Shown: one piece after another, positions 26,960-34,964 of the stretch | Layout of the letters: every line of letters starts with the position of its first letter | How positions within the stretch are numbered: position 1 is the first letter of the stretch | Source: JALOLV01 sp046295175 | GTDB taxonomy: Bacteria; Bacteroidota; Bacteroidia; Cytophagales; Spirosomataceae | Assembly: GCA_046295175.1 (NCBI GenBank) | Contig: JBKBNY010000010.1 | Span: 186,001-250,000, forward strand | DNA: 64,000 nt | Reading direction: 5' to 3' | The notes under the pieces: generated by a model | Seen by the model: only the letters and a program-made list of their open reading frames with translations | Told to the model about the DNA's origin: nothing | Databases searched by the model: none | Translations under genes and position numbers: made by a program

Positions 26960-27355
26960 TTATACGCGACGACGCTTTGGAGGACGACATCCGTTATGTG
27001 GTAGAGGCGTAACATCAGTGATTGTTACAACTTCGATACCAGAGCTTTGAATTGTACGAATTGCTGATTCACGACCAGAACCCGGACCTTTCACAAAAAC
27101 ATCAGCTTTACGCATACCTGCTTCGTAGGCTACTTGAGCACAGTTTGAAGCGGCTGTTTGTGCAGCGTATGGAGTGTTCTTTTTAGAACCCTTGAATCCC
27201 ATTTTACCAGCAGATGCCCAAGAGATAACTTGACCAATACTGTTTGTAACTGAGATAATGATGTTGTTGAAAGATGCTCTGATATGCACTTGTCCATGTG
27301 GCTCAACTACAACAACTCTTTTTTTAGCTTTATCTTTTCTTTTTGCTTGTGCCAT
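26960..27355 (-). CDS. rpsK: 30S ribosomal protein S11
   Basis: 131 residues. GQVHIRASFNNIIISVT, GFKGSKKNTPYAAQ and the C-terminal HNGCRPPKRRRV are all diagnostic. It lies on the platform of the 30S subunit. Order rpsM-rpsK-rpsD-rpoA is the usual alpha operon order. Confidence 0.97.
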   Translation of the reverse strand: MAQAKRKDKAKKRVVVVEPHGQVHIRASFNNIIISVTNSIGQVISWASAGKMGFKGSKKNTPYAAQTAASNCAQVAYEAGMRKADVFVKGPGSGRESAIRTIQSSGIEVVTITDVTPLPHNGCRPPKRRRV

Positions 27356-27385
27356 TTTTTGACAAAACGTTATTTAATAATAGGC

Positions 27386-27440
27386 AATGTAGAAAAACCT
27401 ACATTCTGTTCAGAAATCACCTTTGTGTAAAGGTGATTTC
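27386..27440 (-). other. Two hairpins between rpsM and rpsK
   Basis: AATGTAG / CTACATT (27386-27405) and a perfect 12-bp hairpin GAAATCACCTTT / AAAGGTGATTTC with a 4-base loop (27413-27440). Confidence 0.7.
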
Positions 27441-27468
27441 CCAATATAACTTTCAGAAGGTTCAACTA

Positions 27469-27843
27469 TTACTTAGTTGCTTTCTTCTTGTTAGCTACAG
27501 TCTTACGTTTACCCTTACGAGTACGTGAGTTGTTCTTGGTTCTTTGACCACGTAATGGAAGACCTTTACGGTGACGAAGACCACGATAGCAACCAATATC
27601 CATCAATCGTTTGATGCTTAACTGAACTTCTGAACGAAGAGCACCTTCAACAGTAAATTCACTATTGATGATAGCACGGATGGCGTTCGCTTCTGCGTCA
27701 TTCCACTCACCTGCTTTTTTATCAACACTGATACCTGCTTTCGTCAAAATCTTGTTCGACGAGCTACGACCTATACCGTAGATGTAAGTAAGGGCGATTT
27801 CGCCTCTTTTCTTGTCTGGGATGTCAACACCTGCAATCCTCAT
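27469..27843 (-). CDS. rpsM: 30S ribosomal protein S13
   Basis: 124 residues. MRIAGVDIPDKKRGEIALTY at the start, a helix-two-turn-helix region, and the Arg/Lys-rich tail RGQRTKNNSRTRKGK that reaches the P-site tRNA. rpmJ ends 6 bp upstream. Confidence 0.97.
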   Translation of the reverse strand: MRIAGVDIPDKKRGEIALTYIYGIGRSSSNKILTKAGISVDKKAGEWNDAEANAIRAIINSEFTVEGALRSEVQLSIKRLMDIGCYRGLRHRKGLPLRGQRTKNNSRTRKGKRKTVANKKKATK

Positions 27844-27849
27844 AAATTC

Positions 27850-27966
27850 TTAACCTTGTCTTTGTTTAAACTTCGGATTTTTTTTGTTGATAACGTAGAT
27901 TTTACCTTTGCGACGAATGACTTTGCATTCTTCACTACGTTTCTTAACTGATGCTTTAACTTTCAT
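27850..27966 (-). CDS. rpmJ: 50S ribosomal protein L36 (Cys-poor form)
   Basis: 38 residues, translated by eye: begins MKVKASVKKRSEECKVIRRK and ends NKKNPKFKQRQG. Only one Cys remains of the Cys/His set that binds zinc in the other form of L36, so this is the zinc-independent version. It sits between infA and rpsM, as is usual. Confidence 0.95.
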   Translation of the reverse strand: MKVKASVKKRSEECKVIRRKGKIYVINKKNPKFKQRQG

Positions 27967-28050
27967 TTTTGAAATGAATTAGTGAATGGTTGAATTGTGA
28001 ATTAGCGAATATAAATCTATTCACTCACTGACTAATTCACTCATTCGCAA
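27967..28050. repeat. Palindromic spacer infA-rpmJ, GAATTAG/GTGAAT words
   Basis: The words GAATTAG, TGAATGG, TGAATTG, TGAATTAGC fill the left half, and ATTCACTC, ACTAATTCAC, TCATTCGC the right half, so the two halves can pair. Spacing is 7-8 bases. Confidence 0.6.
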
Positions 28051-28269
28051 TTATTTATAACGATATGTAATTCTTGCTTTTGATAAATCGTAAGGCGACA
28101 TCTCTAACTTCACCTTATCTCCTGGTAGAATACGGATATAGTTCATACGCATTTTACCCGAAATATGTGCAATTACCTCATGTTTGTTCTCTAATTGAAC
28201 ACGAAACATCGCATTTGATAGAGCTTCGGTTATGATACCGTCAACTTCGATACTTGCTTGTTTTGCCAT
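28051..28269 (-). CDS. infA: Translation initiation factor IF-1
   Basis: 72 residues, a single OB fold. VDGIITEALSNAMFRVQLEN, then GDKVKLEMSPYDLSKARITYRYK. Binds the 30S A site during initiation. Confidence 0.97.
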   Translation of the reverse strand: MAKQASIEVDGIITEALSNAMFRVQLENKHEVIAHISGKMRMNYIRILPGDKVKLEMSPYDLSKARITYRYK

Positions 28270-28358
28270 AAATTCTTTATTGTTAATCGTAAGTTGTTAT
28301 TTGTTAATCGGAGATACTTTCAGTAACAAGTAACTATTAACGAATAACATCAACAATT
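28270..28358. repeat. Palindromic spacer map-infA, 7-base words
   Basis: Left arm GTTAATC-GTAAGTT-GTTATTT-GTTAATC (28282-28309) in exact 7-base phase; right arm AGTAACA-AGTAACT-ATTAACG-AATAACA. The arms are near complements. Confidence 0.75.
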
Positions 28359-29180
28359 CTATGCTATTACTAAGTTTTTCTCTGCTAAAACTGCTTCGAT
28401 ATACTCAAAGGTTGTCAGGATTTCTCCACGTCCTTTTCTTACCAAAACAGTATGCTCATAATGAGCAGCTTGCTTTCTATCTTCGGTACGGATTGTCCAA
28501 TTATCGTTTTCTTGAAGAACCCCACGGCGACCCAAAGTAATCATTGGTTCAATCGCAATGACCATCCCTTCTTGAAGTTTCGGTCCGTTTCCTCTTTTGC
28601 CGAAGTTTGGAACTTCTGGAGATTCATGTAAGAATTTACCAACACCGTGGCCAACTAATTCTCTCACTACTCCGTATCCAGACTTTTCGGCATGATTCTG
28701 AACAGCGTAACTGATGTCACCGACTCTATTGCCTACTCTTGCTTGTTCGATTCCCTTGAAAAGCGAATCATAAGTATTTTTCAAAAGCCCTAATACTTCT
28801 GGTGCTACATTTCCAATAGGATAAGTGTAAGCACTATCGGCATGGTAGCCATTCAAATATACTCCGCAATCAATAGAAACAATATCACCGTCTTTGAGAA
28901 CTCTATTACTCGGTATCCCGTGAACTACAACCTCATTTACCGAAATACACAAACTCGCCGGAAACTTGAAACCACCTACGTCATACCCAAGAAAAGATGG
29001 ATGTGCTTTATGGTCTTTGATGAATTCGTAAGCGACTTTATCTAATTCTTTAGTTGTTACTCCGGGCTGAATTATCTTAGCAACTTCAGCATGGGCTTTT
29101 CCAAGTACCTGACCGTTAGCTCTAATAATCTCAATCTCTTCGTCCGACTTCAGGAATATAACATTATCTTTCTTGCCCAT
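28359..29180 (-). CDS. map: Methionine aminopeptidase, type I
   Basis: 273 residues. Removes the initiator Met from nascent proteins. The five metal ligands are visible: Asp in SIDCGVYLNG, Asp in YHADSAYTYP, His in LVGHGVGKFLHE, Glu in VIAIEPMITLG and Glu in AHYEHTVLV. It lies between secY and infA. Unlike its neighbours it has a strong Shine-Dalgarno. Confidence 0.96.
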   Translation of the reverse strand: MGKKDNVIFLKSDEEIEIIRANGQVLGKAHAEVAKIIQPGVTTKELDKVAYEFIKDHKAHPSFLGYDVGGFKFPASLCISVNEVVVHGIPSNRVLKDGDIVSIDCGVYLNGYHADSAYTYPIGNVAPEVLGLLKNTYDSLFKGIEQARVGNRVGDISYAVQNHAEKSGYGVVRELVGHGVGKFLHESPEVPNFGKRGNGPKLQEGMVIAIEPMITLGRRGVLQENDNWTIRTEDRKQAAHYEHTVLVRKGRGEILTTFEYIEAVLAEKNLVIA

Positions 29181-29184
29181 AGCT

Positions 29185-29192
29185 ACCTCCTT
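29185..29192 (-). promoter_or_regulatory. Strong Shine-Dalgarno before map
   Basis: On the minus strand AAGGAGGT stands 4 bases before the map ATG and just after the secY stop. Other genes in the operon lack such a sequence, as is typical of Bacteroidota, so this site stands out. Confidence 0.85.
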
Positions 29193-29196
29193 GCAA

Positions 29197-30525
29197 TTAT
29201 GCAGTAGTTACTGTTGATTGTCTGCCCTGAACACGACCCGACTTCATCAAACCTTCGTAACGTTTCATCAATAAATAACTCTCAATTTGTTGAAGTGTAT
29301 CTAATACTACCCCCACAAGAATCAGTAATGATGTACCTCCGAAGAATTGTGCAAATGGTTGAGTCATTCCTAACAAACCAGCAACTGCAGGTAGAATAGC
29401 GATTACCGCTAACAAAACACCACCTGGCAAAGTAATTCTATCAAGAATATCTGCAATAAAATCAGATGTTGGTTGACCTGGTTTAACGCCCGGTACAAAT
29501 CCGCCACCGCGTTTCATATCATCTGCAATTTGATTAGGATTAATCGAAATCGCTGTATAGAAAAATGTGAAACCAATAATTAAAATTGCGTATAATAAAC
29601 AGTATTGCCAAGAAGTTGGGTCATTGAAAATACTTGCCCAGTTCTGCACCGAATCACTCTGAGTTCCTTGTGCAACGTAACTTAAAATCAACCCAGGGAT
29701 AAACATTAATGCTTGACCAAAGATAATTGGCATTACACCAGCGATGTTCAACTTTAACGGTAAATACTGACGCTGACCTGTTACTACTTTATTCCCAACA
29801 ATTTGTTTTGCATATTGTACCGGAATCCTGCGAGTAGCTTGAGTGATTGCAACTGCAAACAAAACAACCAAAAACAATGCAACGATTTCGATTATGAAAA
29901 GGAGTAATCCTGATGTACCTTTTGCTTGAGCTTCACCGATAATTGCACCCGGAAAACGAGACACAATACCAATCATAATCATCATCGAAATACCGTTCCC
30001 AATACCCTTTTCAGTCATTCTTTCGCCAAGCCACATACACATTACTGTACCTGCAACCAACAAAACTACTGAATAAAAATAGAAAAAGCCTTGTGATACT
30101 TGAATCGCTTCTGTCGGAATCGTCGTGCGTAAATAAGTAAATCCTTGAGCCGCTGTAACAAAAATTGTTAACCAACGAGTAATCTGATTTAACTTTTTAC
30201 GACCAGACTCTCCTTCTTTGTTTAATTTACTGAAATAAGGCAATGCAAGAGTCAATAATTGGATAGCGATAGATGCCGAAATGTAAGGCATAATACCGAG
30301 AGCCATGATTGAAGCATTCTTGAATGCACCCCCTACCAAAGTATCTAACAAACCGAGGAGTCCGTTACTTTGTGTTAAGTCATTTAATTTGTTGACGTCA
30401 ACACCGGGTAGCACAATGTGCGAACCAATACGAAAAATCAAAATAATCAAAAGGGTATTAAGGATTCTCTTTCTTAACTCCTCAATCGACCAAATGTTTT
30501 TCAGCGTTGTAATAAATTTGTTCAT
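29197..30525 (-). CDS. secY: Protein translocase subunit SecY
   Basis: 442 residues with ten membrane segments. The plug region and first segment (LLIILIFRIGSHIVLPGVD), the cytoplasmic loop ITQATRRIPVQYAKQ and FYTAISINPNQIADDMKRGGGF are typical. It is the pore for Sec export, which the secreted proteins of this window need. rplO is 30 bp upstream, map 16 bp downstream. Confidence 0.97.
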   Translation of the reverse strand: MNKFITTLKNIWSIEELRKRILNTLLIILIFRIGSHIVLPGVDVNKLNDLTQSNGLLGLLDTLVGGAFKNASIMALGIMPYISASIAIQLLTLALPYFSKLNKEGESGRKKLNQITRWLTIFVTAAQGFTYLRTTIPTEAIQVSQGFFYFYSVVLLVAGTVMCMWLGERMTEKGIGNGISMMIMIGIVSRFPGAIIGEAQAKGTSGLLLFIIEIVALFLVVLFAVAITQATRRIPVQYAKQIVGNKVVTGQRQYLPLKLNIAGVMPIIFGQALMFIPGLILSYVAQGTQSDSVQNWASIFNDPTSWQYCLLYAILIIGFTFFYTAISINPNQIADDMKRGGGFVPGVKPGQPTSDFIADILDRITLPGGVLLAVIAILPAVAGLLGMTQPFAQFFGGTSLLILVGVVLDTLQQIESYLLMKRYEGLMKSGRVQGRQSTVTTA

Positions 30526-30555
30526 TGTAAATGGAAAACAAGGCTTTTAGGTGAA

Positions 30556-31371
30556 TTACTCAGCTTTCCCTCCGTTCAATTGCTCTTGCAATTCTTTCAA
30601 CTCATCCCACTTGCCATCACGAGCCAATTCGGCTTGTTGAGCCCAAGTAGTTGGGTCATGAATCGCAAACTTTGAACCAGCCGCATCAAGGATTTCTTTC
30701 ACCTTTTCGGCAGAAGTCGCTGCTAAATCCGCAAATGTAATAATTCCTGCGTTAATTAGCAAATCTGCAATTTTTGGACCAATCCCTTCAATTACTTTTA
30801 AATCGTCTCCTTCAACTGCTTTCTTAGCTGTTTTTTTTGGTTTGGCTTCTACTTCAACAGGAGCAACTTCAACTTTTGGTGCAGCAACGGCTACAACATC
30901 TGCAGTAGCGGCTGGGTCAAAAGTAGTATCAATTGTTGCTGAACCACCTGCTTTTTCGATAGCTTCTTTGGCCGATGCAGAAAAAGCATGAGCTTTTACA
31001 TTTACTGCCTTAGAAACCTCTCCACGTCCTAAAATTTTCACCAAATCAGATTTAGCGATAAGACCGTGGTTGTAAAGTAAACCTAAATCAATTGATGTAA
31101 CACCTGTTTTCTCAACAAGAGCTTGAATCGTATCAAGGTTGATAGCCTTGTATTCTACTCTATTAATATTTTTAAAACCAAACTTAGGCACACGGCGTTG
31201 GAGTGGCATCTGACCACCTTCAAAACCTCTTTTTTGGCTGTAACCAGAACGAGATTTTGCACCTTTATGACCACGTCTTGCAGTACCACCACCACCAGAA
31301 CCGTGACCACGACCTTGTCTTGTATTATTTTTTACTGCACCATTCGATGGGCTTAATGAAGCTAATTTCAT
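30556..31371 (-). CDS. rplO: 50S ribosomal protein L15 fused to a helix-hairpin-helix domain
   Basis: 271 residues against about 145-150 for ordinary L15. Residues 1-150 are L15 (GRGHGSGGGGTARRGHKGAKSRSGYSQKRGFEGGQMPLQRR region, shown only in part here). A Pro/Val/Lys/Ala linker (about 155-185) leads to DLKVIEGIGPKIADLLINAG, a helix-hairpin-helix motif, and a C-terminal helix bundle with HDPTTWAQQAELARDGKWDE. The added domain is of the kind that binds nucleic acid backbones. No stop codon or frameshift separates the parts, and secY follows after 30 bp. Confidence 0.95.
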   Translation of the reverse strand: MKLASLSPSNGAVKNNTRQGRGHGSGGGGTARRGHKGAKSRSGYSQKRGFEGGQMPLQRRVPKFGFKNINRVEYKAINLDTIQALVEKTGVTSIDLGLLYNHGLIAKSDLVKILGRGEVSKAVNVKAHAFSASAKEAIEKAGGSATIDTTFDPAATADVVAVAAPKVEVAPVEVEAKPKKTAKKAVEGDDLKVIEGIGPKIADLLINAGIITFADLAATSAEKVKEILDAAGSKFAIHDPTTWAQQAELARDGKWDELKELQEQLNGGKAE

Positions 31372-31473
31372 TTCTTCGATTTTATTAATCGGTTAAACAT
31401 ACGCATTCGCTTTAAACGAACACTCGGCTACGCCTTGTTTGGGGATTTCTGAGATGCTTTTCAGAAAAATTAT

Positions 31474-31653
31474 TTAGATATTTTCAACCACTACTAAGTG
31501 ATTAACGGCATTAATCATACCTTGTAACGCAGGGTTCAATTCTTTCTCTACACTACGGTTGATTTTGCCTAATCCCAAAGCTTTAATTGTAAGCTTTTGT
31601 ACTTTTGGTCTATCTATCGTACTCTTAACTTGAGTTATTCTAACCTTTGCCAT
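31474..31653 (-). CDS. rpmD: 50S ribosomal protein L30
   Basis: 59 residues, translated by eye: MAKVRITQVKSTIDRPKVQK, then LTIKALGLGKINRSV and ending NHLVVVENI. Normal length. Lies between rpsE and rplO as expected. Confidence 0.96.
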   Translation of the reverse strand: MAKVRITQVKSTIDRPKVQKLTIKALGLGKINRSVEKELNPALQGMINAVNHLVVVENI

Positions 31654-31732
31654 TTTGTGCTTTGTTCAAGGTTCAAAATTCAAAGTTCAAAGTTCTGATT
31701 ATTGAACATTGAACGTCAAACATTAAACTATT
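31654..31732. repeat. Palindromic spacer rpsE-rpmD, GTTCAAR words
   Basis: GTTCAAG, GTTCAAA, ATTCAAA, GTTCAAA, GTTCTGA run without gaps from 31664 to 31698; ATTGAAC, ATTGAAC, GTCAAAC, ATTAAAC run from 31701 to 31728. Both arms have an exact 7-base period, and the second is the complement of the first. Confidence 0.85.
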
Positions 31733-32239
31733 TTACCCGTTGAATACTTTTGTCATCTTAACACTACGTTGGAAAGCCACCGCGTGTGGGGCACGCATCT
31801 TGCTAAGTGCATCGATTGTTGCTTTTACAACGTTATGAGGGTTTGACGAACCTTTAGATTTCGCCAATACATTGTGAATACCTGCCGATTCAAAAACAGC
31901 ACGCATCGCACCACCCGCGATAACACCCGTACCAGGTGCAGCTGGCTTAACGAATACGAAACCACCAGAGAATTTACCGTGGATTTCGTGAGGAACTGTT
32001 TCGTTGATAACAGGAACAGATACTAAGTTTTTCTTTGCGTCTTCGATAGCCTTTGCAATAGCATCAGTAACTTCGTTAGCCTTTCCAAGACCTTGGCCAA
32101 CAGTACCTTGTCCGTCGCCTAAAACAACGATGGCCGAGAAGCTAAAACGACGACCACCCTTTACCACTTTCGCTACGCGATTGATGGCTACTACTCTTTC
32201 TTTGAGTTTTGATTCGTCAACTTTTGTTGCTCTATTCAT
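31733..32239 (-). CDS. rpsE: 30S ribosomal protein S5
   Basis: 168 residues. Double-stranded RNA-binding-like N-terminal domain (LKERVVAINRVAKVVKGGRR) and C-terminal domain with GTGVIAGGAMRAVFESAGI. Takes part in decoding fidelity. Confidence 0.97.
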   Translation of the reverse strand: MNRATKVDESKLKERVVAINRVAKVVKGGRRFSFSAIVVLGDGQGTVGQGLGKANEVTDAIAKAIEDAKKNLVSVPVINETVPHEIHGKFSGGFVFVKPAAPGTGVIAGGAMRAVFESAGIHNVLAKSKGSSNPHNVVKATIDALSKMRAPHAVAFQRSVKMTKVFNG

Positions 32240-32353
32240 TTTTATTTCTTTCGTTCAAGGCTCAATGTTCGAGGTTCAAGGTTCAAAGTTCAAGGTTTGA
32301 ATAATAAACTTTGAACGTTGGACAAAGAACTCTAAACTTTGAACTATTTAATA
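32240..32353. repeat. Palindromic spacer rplR-rpsE, GTTCAAR words
   Basis: Seven words of the GTTCAAG type run in 7-base phase from 32253 to 32301. The other side reads AATAAAC, TTTGAAC, GTTGGAC, AAAGAAC, TCTAAAC, TTTGAAC, again in phase and complementary. Confidence 0.85.
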
Positions 32354-32701
32354 TTAGAAGTTCAAACCGCCTTCTCTGGCACCTTCTGCCAAGGCTTTAA
32401 TGTTTCCGTGGTACAAATAACCGTTACGGTCGAATACACAAGCATTAATACCTTTTTCGATAGCTTTTTCGGCAATTTTCTTACCTACTTCTTTCGAATT
32501 CTCGATTTTAACACCTTTTAATCCTAACTCTTTTGACGAAGCAGCTGCCAAGGTTACACCCTGAACATCATCAATCAATTGAGCGTAGATTGTTGTATTT
32601 GAACGGTAAACCGACAAACGAGGTTTTTGTAATGAACCATTAACCTTGCTGCGGATTCTCCACTTGATTTTCTGTCTTCTTTCTGTCTTAACTTGTGACA
32701 T
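32354..32701 (-). CDS. rplR: 50S ribosomal protein L18
   Basis: 115 residues. KPRLSVYRSNTTIYAQLIDD in the 5S-rRNA-binding fold and the C-terminal FDRNGYLYHGNIKALAEGAREGG region are typical (quoted in part). Binds 5S rRNA with L5. Confidence 0.97.
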   Translation of the reverse strand: MSQVKTERRQKIKWRIRSKVNGSLQKPRLSVYRSNTTIYAQLIDDVQGVTLAAASSKELGLKGVKIENSKEVGKKIAEKAIEKGINACVFDRNGYLYHGNIKALAEGAREGGLNF

Positions 32702-32793
32702 TTTCTTATCAAGATTTTAGACTTTCAGAAGCAAGAAACAAGAACTTTTGAGATTCTTATTTCTTGTGTCTTACGTCTTTGGTCTAACTAAAT
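32702..32793. repeat. Palindromic spacer rplF-rplR, CAAGAA/TTCTTG words
   Basis: AGCAAGA, AACAAGA, ACTTTTG on one side; AGATTCT, TATTTCT, TGTGTCT, TACGTCT, TTGGTCT on the other, each 7 bases and in phase. Confidence 0.75.
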
Positions 32794-33351
32794 TTATTTC
32801 TTACCAGCTGTTTTACCTGCCTTACGACGAACAACCTCACCAACGAAGCGAATACCTTTACCTTTGTAAGGCTCAACTTTACGAAGTGACTTAATTTTTG
32901 CCGCAACTAAGCCGATTAACTGCTTATCAATACCTTCGAGAGTAATCAATGGGTTCTTTCCTTTTTCCATTGCAGTCGTAACTTTCAACTCAGATGGAAC
33001 AACGAAATAAACATTGTGAGAGAAACCAAGGCTAAGGTCAAGAACGTTACCATTGTTTGAGGCTTTGTAACCCACACCAATGATTTCCATGTCTTTTTTG
33101 TAACCACTGCTAACACCAACTACCATGTTATTAATCAAGGCACGGTATAAACCGTGTAATGCTTTATGGCGTTTTTGCTCGGTTGGTCTTTCTACTTTCA
33201 ATTCAGAGCCTTCAACAGAAATTGTAATATCTGAGTCAACTTTCTGAGTAAGTGTACCCTTTGGTCCTTTTACAGTAACTTCGTTTGAAGCATCTACCGT
33301 AACTGTTACACCACTTGGAAGGGTAATAGGTTTTTTACCAATACGTGACAT
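32794..33351 (-). CDS. rplF: 50S ribosomal protein L6
   Basis: 185 residues, two related halves. MSRIGKKPITLPSGVTV at the start and VEPYKGKGIRFVGEVVRRK near the end are diagnostic. Located near the sarcin-ricin loop. Confidence 0.97.
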   Translation of the reverse strand: MSRIGKKPITLPSGVTVTVDASNEVTVKGPKGTLTQKVDSDITISVEGSELKVERPTEQKRHKALHGLYRALINNMVVGVSSGYKKDMEIIGVGYKASNNGNVLDLSLGFSHNVYFVVPSELKVTTAMEKGKNPLITLEGIDKQLIGLVAAKIKSLRKVEPYKGKGIRFVGEVVRRKAGKTAGKK

Positions 33352-33411
33352 TTTGTAATCAGTTTAAGGCTTCAAGACACTTTCGTGAGCACGAGTTGTC
33401 AAGAGCGGTCA

Positions 33412-33474
33412 ACATTTAAGAAGTTTGAGTATTTGAGTTTAAAGTTTCTAATAATAAACCTCAAACTCAAAGTA
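33412..33474. repeat. Palindromic spacer rpsH-rplF, TTTGAGT words
   Basis: GTTTGAGTATTTGAGTTTAA on one side and CCTCAAACTCAAAG on the other are near complements. The spacing of the TTTGAG words is 7-8 bases. Confidence 0.6.
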
Positions 33475-33876
33475 TTAATAAATATAGCAAAGAACTTCTC
33501 CACCTACTTTCAAGGCACGAGCTTCTTTGTCTGTCATAACACCTTTCGATGTTGAGATGATAGCAACACCCAATCCATTCAATACGCGAGGGAGTTCTTC
33601 ACTACCAGAGTACTTACGTAAACCTGGTTTTGAAACACGCTTCAATTCTACAATTGCCGATTGACGAGTAACAGGGTTGTACTTGAGTGCAATCTTGATT
33701 GTTCCTTGAGGACCTTCTTGCTCGAATTTGTAACTTTGGATAAAACCTTTATCGAAAAGTACTTGAGTAATTGCTTTTTTGATGTTCGAAGCAGGAATCT
33801 CTACAACTCTATGTCTTGCCTTGATGGCATTTCTGATACGTGTAAGATAATCTGCTATTGGATCCGTTGTAACCAT
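33475..33876 (-). CDS. rpsH: 30S ribosomal protein S8
   Basis: 133 residues. TDPIADYLTRIRNAI at the start and ISTSKGVMTDKEARALKVGG at the end are diagnostic. S8 binds 16S rRNA and represses the spc operon in other bacteria. A promoter-like box lies upstream. Confidence 0.97.
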   Translation of the reverse strand: MVTTDPIADYLTRIRNAIKARHRVVEIPASNIKKAITQVLFDKGFIQSYKFEQEGPQGTIKIALKYNPVTRQSAIVELKRVSKPGLRKYSGSEELPRVLNGLGVAIISTSKGVMTDKEARALKVGGEVLCYIY

Positions 33877-33948
33877 TTTCGCTATTTATTTTGGATACCT
33901 AAGCCAACATTGAGCAGTATCGCGGGCACGACTTTCTCAATTGGGCTG

Positions 33949-33956
33949 CAAAATTA
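33949..33956 (-). promoter_or_regulatory. Internal promoter-like box upstream of rpsH
   Basis: On the minus strand TAATTTTG followed by CAGCCCAATT matches the -7 box TAnnTTTG. No good -33 TTTG is visible. The 17 bases 33939-33955 are identical to 41345-41361 upstream of rplC. Confidence 0.5.
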
Positions 33957-34052
33957 GTTAATCGAAATGAGAATTAAAAGAGAAAACTATGTTATTATTG
34001 AACGTTTAGAAAATATCTTTGATAAATCTAATACATTCTGATAATAATCAAA

Positions 34053-34322
34053 TTACCAAGAGGCTTTTGTAACGCCCGGAATCAAACCTTTACCTGCCAT
34101 TTCGCGGAAAGTAACACGGTTGATACCAAACTTACGCATGTAACCACGTGGACGACCAGTCAATTTACAACGATTGTGTAAACGTACCGGAGAGGCATTA
34201 CGTGGTAACTTGTCGAGACCAGCGTAATCACCAGCTTCTTTCAAAGCCGCACGTTTAGCAGCATACTTGGCTACTGTTCTTTCTTTTTTTCTATCTCTTG
34301 CTTTTACTGATTCTTTTGCCAT
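34053..34322 (-). CDS. rpsN: 30S ribosomal protein S14 (Cys-free-type)
   Basis: 89 residues. RLHNRCKLTGRPRGYMRKFG and the C-terminal GLIPGVTKASW are typical. Only a single Cys is present, so this is the longer zinc-independent form, not the 61-residue zinc form. Confidence 0.97.
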   Translation of the reverse strand: MAKESVKARDRKKERTVAKYAAKRAALKEAGDYAGLDKLPRNASPVRLHNRCKLTGRPRGYMRKFGINRVTFREMAGKGLIPGVTKASW

Positions 34323-34343
34323 TGTTCTATCAGCTAAATATCA

Positions 34344-34892
34344 TTATTTCTTTGTACCTGCAAAGGGCATTCCCAATGCTTTCAATAGTTCGTAGCTTTC
34401 GGCATCTGTTGGTGCAGAGGTTACGAATGTTATGTCCATCCCTTGAATTTTAGAGATTTTATCAATAGAAATCTCAGGGAAGATGATTTGTTCTGTTACA
34501 CCAAATGTATAGTTACCACGGCCATCAAAGCCTTTGTCGCTAATACCTTTGAAGTCACGTACACGCGGAAGAGCAATTGTAGTAAGACGGTCAAGGAATT
34601 CGTACATTTTCTCGCCTCTCAACGTTACTTTAACACCGATAGGCATTTTTTCACGAAGTTTGAAGTTAGAAACGGCTTTCTTTGATAGCGTTGCTACGGC
34701 CTTCTGACCTGTAATTGTTGTGATTTCTTCGAGACTATTGTCAATCAATTTCTTATCACCAGTTGCAGCTCCAACACCACGGTTGATAACAATCTTCTGA
34801 AGACGCGGAACCTGCATGATTGATTTGTAAGCAAACTTTTCTTTCAAAGCCGCTACAACTTCATTTTGATATTTTTCTTTAAGTCTTGCCAT
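34344..34892 (-). CDS. rplE: 50S ribosomal protein L5
   Basis: 182 residues. MQVPRLQKIVINRGVGAAT and RGNYTFGVTEQIIFPEI are diagnostic. Binds 5S rRNA and contacts the P-site tRNA. rpsN starts 21 bp downstream. Confidence 0.97.
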   Translation of the reverse strand: MARLKEKYQNEVVAALKEKFAYKSIMQVPRLQKIVINRGVGAATGDKKLIDNSLEEITTITGQKAVATLSKKAVSNFKLREKMPIGVKVTLRGEKMYEFLDRLTTIALPRVRDFKGISDKGFDGRGNYTFGVTEQIIFPEISIDKISKIQGMDITFVTSAPTDAESYELLKALGMPFAGTKK

Positions 34893-34905
34893 TGTTAGTT
34901 AGACG

Positions 34906-34959
34906 TTTTAGTGGATTTCCGACCCACTATTCCAGCTTATCATTCCCGAATCGGGAATC
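34906..34959 (-). other. Two hairpins between rplX and rplE
   Basis: TAGTGG / CCACTA around a 9-base loop, then ATTCCCGA-A-TCGGGAAT, a palindrome with 8-bp arms. Confidence 0.6.
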
Positions 34960-34964
34960 ACAAA

